A stretch of 12,427 nucleotides of DNA from Fidelibacterota bacterium (GTDB lineage: Bacteria > Fidelibacterota > UBA8477 > JABMPR01): contig JAUVKO010000037.1 in NCBI GenBank assembly GCA_030596225.1, forward strand, positions 1-12,427, in the 5' to 3' direction. Under the pieces are notes generated by a model that saw nothing but the letters and a program-made list of their open reading frames with translations, was not told the DNA's origin and did no database searches. The first letter of the stretch is position 1; each line of letters begins with the position of its first letter. Position numbers and translations under genes: made by a program. Shown one piece after another: positions 7,796 to 12,427 of this stretch.

Positions 7796-9775
7796 ATGAA
7801 ATCCGTTGTAAAAATAGTATTCTTATTCCTTATCTTTAATGCTTTTATCCGGGCTAATTCTTTGAATTTCACTTCCGGTGATCTACTCAGGCTGGCTCAG
7901 CAATGGCAGCAGAGTCATGCTGATATCTATCACCATCCAATCACTTCCCTGAGAAATGTCCAGGAGATCAGGACAGAAGATGAGCTAATTGCCTGGGCTC
8001 TATTCCCCGAAGAGGGGGGATACCTGATTATTTCTGCTACACAGGAAACCACTCCTCTGATAGGTGTCTCTGACAGAGGGAATCAGCAGCATTTCACTGA
8101 TGATCACCCGCTTATCAGGTTGCTAAAAGTGGATTTGCCCAATCGTGTTTACCGAGCACAGAATGATCACAATGAGCAGATTGATCATGCTCTTGAGTGG
8201 GACGCATTAACAAACTTAAAGTCAACGACAACAGCTCGCTTGGATACAATCATTTTCAATCCAACTCCGACATGGGGACAAGGGTGGAGTGGTGGCTCCC
8301 GGGTGTTCAACCTTTATACTCCAAATCACTGGTCAGCAGGCTGTGTAGCCACTGCCCTGGCGGAAATTCTAAGTTATTATCATTGGCCTGTGCAAGGCAC
8401 CGGTAGCAATACTTATTCGGATGATGGTCTAAGTCTTTCTGTAGACTACAGCGATCATGTTTATGACTGGTCAAATACCCTGGACAACTACTCCAATGGT
8501 TCCACTGTAGTTCAGAGAGAAGCCGCCGGTCTATTGAGTTTTCATACTGCTGTCAGTGTAGAGATGGATTTTGAAGCAGCTGGTTCGACTGCAAATACCT
8601 ATGATGGAGCGTATGCCCTCCAGACATATTTCAATTGCAGTGGAAATTACCAGATAGCCTCTAGCCCTGGTTTTATGGAAAATATAATCAACAACTTAAA
8701 AGACGGTCGACCGGTAGCAATGGCAGTTGACGGACCGGTTGATCATGCCATTGTAGCTGATGGATATGCTAGTCAGTATGGACTGTCCCACATCAATTAT
8801 GGTTGGAATGGTGATAGTAATGGCTGGTATGATATTACCGGTGCTTTTCTCCCAGGGTACGATTATACCATCATTGGCGCTCTCATGGATATTGTACCAA
8901 ATCCCATGATCAGTCAGGATGTAGCCTGGATTGATGAAGATTCCTTTAAGCTAAAGTGGTTCACCAGTTTTCGACTCTTTGCTAATTATTATGAACTCCA
9001 GGAAAGGCGGGGGATAAACGATTGGCTTACACTGAGTTCAACTATCAACGATACAAGCTATGCCATAGACGTCAATTCTCCTGGCACTTATCATTACCGG
9101 GTGCGTGCACATCGTGATGGTGTGTGGTGGGACTGGTCTCCCTGGCTAAGCATATCTATTGGCGATGATGTAACTCTGAAATTTTTTATTGATACACAGA
9201 ATCGTCCATTAGTAGAGGGCGAGGAGTTAGTGCTTATTGGCAACATCCTGCCCTTAGGGAATGTTCAGAACTCTCCTGGTTTTAGTCACCAATCAAATGG
9301 AATATTCAAAACAGAAGTGACTTTTGAGAACTCGTATGTTAATGAAACTTTGCTATACCGCTTTGGAATCAAAGGATTTGACTATCAGGATATTGAGACT
9401 TTTAACCGCCAGTATCAGTTGTCTTCTCAAGCAATTCAGAGTCTTGATACAGTTTTGTTTAATTTGCCGGTATCTATTCTTGAAGCAGATCAGAGTCTGT
9501 TGTCTGCGTCATTTATTGTGGGTGATGTATTCCCAAATCCCTTCAATGCAGTTTTGAGTATCCCCATTAATATTGTCCAGTCCGGTTCTTATGAGTTTCA
9601 GATCTTTGACCTTAATGGCAAAGCTTGTGGAGCATCCCGGGTCAAAGAACTGTCTGGTGGTAGTTATGTAATCCAAATCGATTTTAATACAGCCCATCTG
9701 GCATCCGGTGTTTATTTCATTCGGATCAGAAACGCGGGTATTTCTCAAATAGTTAAATGTCAACTTCTCAAATAA
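7796..9775 (+). CDS. Secreted C10-family (streptopain-like) cysteine protease with T9SS sorting domain
   Basis: This is a 659-residue exported preproprotein with a signal peptide of about 20 residues. Residues about 22-120 look like the inhibitory propeptide found in streptopain and periodontain-type enzymes (EGGYLIIS strand). The C10 catalytic domain covers about 150-367: nucleophile C183 in AGCVATALAEIL, catalytic H317 in GPVDHAIVADGY, and the NYGWNG block at 334-339 near the oxyanion/Trp site. A fibronectin-like section (about 372-455) follows. Next is a stretch at about 458-530 resembling a CBM20-type starch-binding fold (EGEELVLIGNILPLGN), a weak call. The C-terminus (576-659) is a type A T9SS sorting domain with FPNPFNA, a FDLNGK strand and SGVYFIRI. 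The start is 9 bases after the lipoprotein stop, with only a weak ribosome site (GGG), suggesting coupled translation. The enzyme would be activated by propeptide removal and act on or outside the cell surface. Confidence 0.9.
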   Translation: MKSVVKIVFLFLIFNAFIRANSLNFTSGDLLRLAQQWQQSHADIYHHPITSLRNVQEIRTEDELIAWALFPEEGGYLIISATQETTPLIGVSDRGNQQHFTDDHPLIRLLKVDLPNRVYRAQNDHNEQIDHALEWDALTNLKSTTTARLDTIIFNPTPTWGQGWSGGSRVFNLYTPNHWSAGCVATALAEILSYYHWPVQGTGSNTYSDDGLSLSVDYSDHVYDWSNTLDNYSNGSTVVQREAAGLLSFHTAVSVEMDFEAAGSTANTYDGAYALQTYFNCSGNYQIASSPGFMENIINNLKDGRPVAMAVDGPVDHAIVADGYASQYGLSHINYGWNGDSNGWYDITGAFLPGYDYTIIGALMDIVPNPMISQDVAWIDEDSFKLKWFTSFRLFANYYELQERRGINDWLTLSSTINDTSYAIDVNSPGTYHYRVRAHRDGVWWDWSPWLSISIGDDVTLKFFIDTQNRPLVEGEELVLIGNILPLGNVQNSPGFSHQSNGIFKTEVTFENSYVNETLLYRFGIKGFDYQDIETFNRQYQLSSQAIQSLDTVLFNLPVSILEADQSLLSASFIVGDVFPNPFNAVLSIPINIVQSGSYEFQIFDLNGKACGASRVKELSGGSYVIQIDFNTAHLASGVYFIRIRNAGISQIVKCQLLK

Positions 9776-9781
9776 GAAGGA
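9776..9781 (+). promoter_or_regulatory. Ribosome binding site of the propeller protein gene
   Basis: GAAGGA sits in the 13-base gap after the C10 protease stop, 7 bases before ATG 9789. It is one of the two clearest Shine-Dalgarno sites in the window and supports that start. The five preceding junctions rely mostly on overlap coupling or weak sites. Confidence 0.6.
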
Positions 9782-9788
9782 TAGTAAT

Positions 9789-12098
9789 ATGAAAAGACTA
9801 ATAACATTGGCTCTGTTGCTTGCTATGATCAACTCGATGTATGCTCAACAGAATAATTCCATAGTGACTGCTGTAGATTACTTCAACGCCACTCGCTATT
9901 CAGGTGCTCGTAATATTGCACGTACTACTGACGGCAATGTCTTTGTAGTCTTTGAACCCGGCTTTGATTTCACTGGGGGGAATCAGGAAATTCATTATGT
10001 CACTTATAATTCTTTCTTTGGTACTTGGGATCCTGCTGTGACTTTAAGTCAGAGTACCCAGAATGCCACCGGTATCCCTGCTATTGTAGCTGACGACGAT
10101 GGACATGCCTATGCTTCCTGGAAGGAGTTGGGGGATGATGGTGCCCGAAGTATGAAGTTCACCAAGTTTGAAGGTGGCGAATGGTCAACCCCGGTCATTG
10201 CTGACAATATTGATAATAATTCAGGTGTAGGGACCATTAATTTGGGATCAGATGGGGATATTTATATTAGCTTTTCAATTTGGAATGACCCACCGGAATT
10301 CGAGGCTAACATGTACGTTAGTCACAGCGATGATATGGGTCTTACCTGGAATACGACAAATCTTACAGCTGAATATCCTACTCCCGGTGAACTTCCTTTC
10401 AATTATATGGATTCGGATATCTCACCTTTGGGTGATAGTGGCATGATGGCAGTCTGGGAGGACAAACCTCTGCCGGAAACCAATCAGTATGAGATCATGA
10501 TGTCACTCATGGGTACCGACAATAGTTGGTCCACACCTGAGATAATTAGTCCTTATCTGGATGGAACACCGCAAGTGGCAAAGTATGTAGATGGTTGCAC
10601 ACCCCGTTCAGGAGCACTATCAATTTATGAAATGGGTGGGGATGATTACCCCTTAGCCGGGCAAAGTGCCATGATCTACTATGATAATGGTACATCAAAA
10701 GTGTTTTCTTCATTTATCAATACCTACTATCAATTTCCACTGGATGAGCGGGATAGTCTGGTTGCATCAGTGTTAGATTTCTTCGATATGGAAACAAGTG
10801 CTAGTCTGCTTTTTGTGGATGATGATAATAAGTGGAACAATGAATATACTATCACTGATCCTTTGGATAATCTCGGATTCACTTATGATGTCTTTGATTG
10901 CGGTGACATTGGAGGTATTCCAGACACACTACCAACTTCTGCTACGCTTTCCGGACATGATCTGGTTATCTGGTTTACTGGAGATGACGGGGCTTTAGAT
11001 AATTTGGCTTTCTGGGATGTTCAGGATATTGATAATAGTGAATTAAAAAGCTTTCTCGATGCCGGCGGCAAACTCTGGATAGTTGGCCGTGATTGGATGT
11101 ACGATCGCTATGGGGCCGCAGACGCAGGTCCTGAAGACAGCTTCACAGCCGGTGATTTTTGTTACGACTATCTTGGTATTCAATCTTACGATAGCCAGAC
11201 TTATACCAGCGCTGATAGCACTCAAGGTGTGGCCTATTTGGATTTAGTGGAAGGGAATGGTTTTGTCGGTTTAGATCCGCTTGGTTGGGGCAATGCCGGT
11301 GTTCGGGATGGCGAGCCGGTAATCGCCACTGACCCCGATGGGGATATTCATATGGCTTATTACCGGGCAGATGGTTCACATATCCAATATATGAAGTATA
11401 TCGATGGCAATTGGACCGCTCCAATACAGGTGGATGCCAGTGCTGATACGATTAGGGTGGAGAGACCCAATATCGCTATAGATCTTAACCACGGCGTGTA
11501 CATAGTTTGGATGGAAAAGAACGATAAGGGGATTTACAATGTCATGTACAAAACCTCACCGGATGGGGGAGAAACCTGGAATAATGTGGGTCAGCTTAGT
11601 GATTGCAATTATCTAAATGCTACCAATTATTCGATTAAAAACCCTACTATCGGTCGCAAGGTTCGTGAAGAAGGTGCTGGTTTTGGGGGAGGTGCAGATG
11701 TGATCTGGACGCAGGCAAATGAAGAAGATCCTAATCCTGACACTCCAACATTGGTCTACAATATCATGTATGGCAATATTCCTTATGTGGGTACGCTTCA
11801 CGTTGGTGTTGTCGATGAGCCGCAGATCGTGCAAAGCTTTGAATTGACCAGTGTCTACCCGAATCCTTTTAATGCTTCAATAAATATTGAATTTGAATTG
11901 GCATCTGCTTCAGTTGTAGATGCATATGTCTATGATCTCACCGGACGAGAAGTCGCCCGGCTTTCAGAGTTTGAGTCCATACCGGCCGGGTCACATCATT
12001 TCCAGTGGGATGCTAAAGGATTCTCTTCCGGTATTTATCTGTTAACATTGACATCAAATGAGATTATGCGTACCCAAAAGATCGTTCTTGTAAAGTAA
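9789..12098 (+). CDS. Secreted Asp-box/BNR beta-propeller protein with inserted alpha/beta domain and T9SS sorting domain
   Basis: This is a 769-residue exported protein with a signal peptide ending near MYAQ (residue 19-20). Residues about 35-255 and 505-665 consist of propeller-type repeats such as PAIVADDDGHAYASW and PVIATDPDGDIHMAYY. They include two textbook Asp-boxes (SxDxGxTW): S180-W187 and S590-W597. Sialidases and many non-enzymatic surface proteins share these repeats; I see no sialidase arginine triad, so a binding role is at least as likely. Residues about 265-500 interrupt the propeller with a domain resembling glutamine-amidotransferase-like modules of secreted proteins: LLFVDDD, then DLVIWFTG, then LDAGGKLWIVGRDW. 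The last 85 residues are a T9SS type A sorting domain (YPNPFNA, VYDLTGR, SGIYLLTL). It is probably the last gene of the operon, since a 185-base gap follows, though no clear terminator is visible. The exact function is unknown. Confidence 0.85.
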   Translation: MKRLITLALLLAMINSMYAQQNNSIVTAVDYFNATRYSGARNIARTTDGNVFVVFEPGFDFTGGNQEIHYVTYNSFFGTWDPAVTLSQSTQNATGIPAIVADDDGHAYASWKELGDDGARSMKFTKFEGGEWSTPVIADNIDNNSGVGTINLGSDGDIYISFSIWNDPPEFEANMYVSHSDDMGLTWNTTNLTAEYPTPGELPFNYMDSDISPLGDSGMMAVWEDKPLPETNQYEIMMSLMGTDNSWSTPEIISPYLDGTPQVAKYVDGCTPRSGALSIYEMGGDDYPLAGQSAMIYYDNGTSKVFSSFINTYYQFPLDERDSLVASVLDFFDMETSASLLFVDDDNKWNNEYTITDPLDNLGFTYDVFDCGDIGGIPDTLPTSATLSGHDLVIWFTGDDGALDNLAFWDVQDIDNSELKSFLDAGGKLWIVGRDWMYDRYGAADAGPEDSFTAGDFCYDYLGIQSYDSQTYTSADSTQGVAYLDLVEGNGFVGLDPLGWGNAGVRDGEPVIATDPDGDIHMAYYRADGSHIQYMKYIDGNWTAPIQVDASADTIRVERPNIAIDLNHGVYIVWMEKNDKGIYNVMYKTSPDGGETWNNVGQLSDCNYLNATNYSIKNPTIGRKVREEGAGFGGGADVIWTQANEEDPNPDTPTLVYNIMYGNIPYVGTLHVGVVDEPQIVQSFELTSVYPNPFNASINIEFELASASVVDAYVYDLTGREVARLSEFESIPAGSHHFQWDAKGFSSGIYLLTLTSNEIMRTQKIVLVK

Positions 12099-12173
12099 TG
12101 TTTTGAAGCGAATGATTGGATACTAGTAGCCCATGAAAGTCGGATAATATTTGATTGAAATGATCTGAAAATT

Positions 12174-12257
12174 AACCACCTTCCAAAGGGCCGTTGGAAA
12201 CATCGGGGCGATCAAGATTGTGATGTGGTTGTCCCGTTCTGTTCTATGAGACAACGG
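12174..12257 (+). promoter_or_regulatory. Candidate structured 5' leader (possible cis-regulatory RNA) of the downstream gene
   Basis: Several complementary arms are nested here. An outer stem pairs AACCAC (12174-12179) with GTGGTT (12225-12230). It encloses a hairpin TTCCAA/TTGGAA (12181-12186 with 12194-12199, loop AGGGCCG) and a second hairpin ACATC/GATGT (12200-12204 with 12222-12226), which could form a three-way junction; the second hairpin and outer stem compete for two bases. Downstream, GTTGTC (12228-12233) can pair with GACAAC (12250-12255), sharing bases with the outer stem. CCGTT (12234-12238) can instead pair with AACGG (12253-12257). Such competing helices are typical of switches, but I match it to no known riboswitch family, and pairing by eye carries no statistical weight. 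It ends 14 bases before the ribosome site. Confidence 0.35.
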
Positions 12258-12271
12258 AATGCCTTTATGTC

Positions 12272-12277
12272 AAGGAG
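12272..12277 (+). promoter_or_regulatory. Ribosome binding site of the glutamine synthetase-like gene
   Basis: AAGGAG lies 6 bases before ATG 12284 and fixes that start. The bases AAGG could form a short 4-base-pair hairpin with CCTT at 12262-12265, which might partly mask the site; this is weak on its own. Confidence 0.65.
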
Positions 12278-12283
12278 TACACT

Positions 12284-12427
12284 ATGAGTTTATCTGTCGC
12301 AACGATCTTGGGGATCAGCCCTAAAAACCTGCAGAGAAGTGATCTGCTTAATTACATCAATCAAAATGACATCAAGCGGATCACTTTCCATTACACGGTT
12401 GGAGATGGGCGTCTTAAGCATCTTATC
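12284..12427 (+). CDS. Probable glutamine synthetase, N-terminal fragment (3' end off window)
   Basis: Only 48 residues are visible and the frame is open to the window end. After a 16-residue lead, the segment DLLNYINQNDIKRITF, then HYT and GRLKHLI, follows the start of the glutamine synthetase beta-grasp domain. In type I enzymes this is a helix such as IEKLVKEENVK followed by a strand pair of the form IRLQFTDxxGxxKNV. The usual Asp after FT is replaced here (YTVGDG), so the fragment is somewhat divergent. Glutamine synthetase makes glutamine from glutamate, ammonia and ATP in the cytoplasm. The gene has its own strong ribosome site and a 185-base upstream gap, so it is probably a separate transcription unit from the secretion operon. 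The assignment rests on a short N-terminal similarity without any catalytic residue in view. Confidence 0.55.
   Translation, partial: MSLSVATILGISPKNLQRSDLLNYINQNDIKRITFHYTVGDGRLKHLI

Larger units (their letters stand above)
12099..12283 (+). other. Intergenic region between the operon and the glutamine synthetase-like gene
   Basis: This is the only gap longer than 13 bases in the window. The first 75 bases are AT-rich and hold no ORF, no poly-T terminator hairpin and no convincing promoter pair; GATAAT at 12143-12148 is a possible lone -10 element. The second half (12174-12257) is dominated by nested inverted repeats, described separately. The region ends with a good ribosome binding site. 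Confidence 0.7.

Noticed and set aside
9789..12098. Calling the Asp-box protein a sialidase
   Set aside because: Asp-boxes are shared by many non-enzymatic propellers, and I could not identify the catalytic arginine triad or the Tyr/Glu pair.
12143..12148. GATAAT as a -10 promoter element for the glutamine synthetase-like gene
   Set aside because: No suitable -35 element lies at 16-18 bases, and the Bacteroidota-type TAnnTTTG motif is only approximately matched nearby.
12228..12257. Hairpin as a rho-independent terminator of the operon
   Set aside because: The 16-base loop is large and no run of T follows; the sequence continues into a good ribosome binding site instead.

Overview
The window is an operon-like run of plus-strand genes that mostly encode exported or surface proteins. 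It is followed by a 185-base gap and the start of what looks like a glutamine synthetase gene. Several traits point to a Gram-negative bacterium of the Fibrobacterota-Chlorobiota-Bacteroidota (FCB) superphylum that uses type IX secretion (T9SS). Two proteins end in C-terminal sorting domains beginning PNPFNA, a PorV/PorQ-like outer-membrane protein is present, and there is a T9SS-style cysteine protease and an exported lipoprotein. The PNPFN form of the sorting domain and the moderate GC content suggest an uncultured lineage such as Neomarinimicrobiota (Marinimicrobia) or Calditrichota. That placement is an impression from protein style, not a computed result.

Layout: (1) 1-2813, the C-terminal 936 residues of a very large secreted protein with a fibronectin-like section and a FlgD/T9SS-like C-terminal domain. 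(2) 2813-3856, a PorV/PorQ-family (UPF0164-like) beta-barrel. (3) 3856-4683, an XRE-type helix-turn-helix regulator with an unrecognised C-terminal half. (4) 4680-5867, a cytoplasmic M20 metallopeptidase/deacylase. (5) 5864-7786, a lipoprotein that joins an N-formylglutamate-amidohydrolase-like section to a C-terminal FGE/SUMF1-like domain. (6) 7796-9775, a secreted C10 (streptopain-like) cysteine protease. (7) 9789-12098, a secreted Asp-box/beta-propeller protein with an inserted alpha/beta domain. (8) 12284 onward, the probable glutamine synthetase N-terminus, preceded by a leader with strong folding potential.

Genes 1-5 are joined by 1-4 base stop/start overlaps, and genes 5-7 by gaps of 9 and 13 bases, so all seven are probably co-transcribed from a promoter upstream of the window. 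A working model, which is inference, is a surface proteolysis and peptide-use locus. The PorV-like protein would help secrete or attach the sorting-domain proteins. The C10 protease would digest protein outside the cell, the lipoprotein hydrolase might trim or bind products at the envelope, and the M20 enzyme would finish hydrolysis in the cytoplasm. The XRE protein would be a local regulator. I see no mobile element, CRISPR array, tRNA or rRNA.
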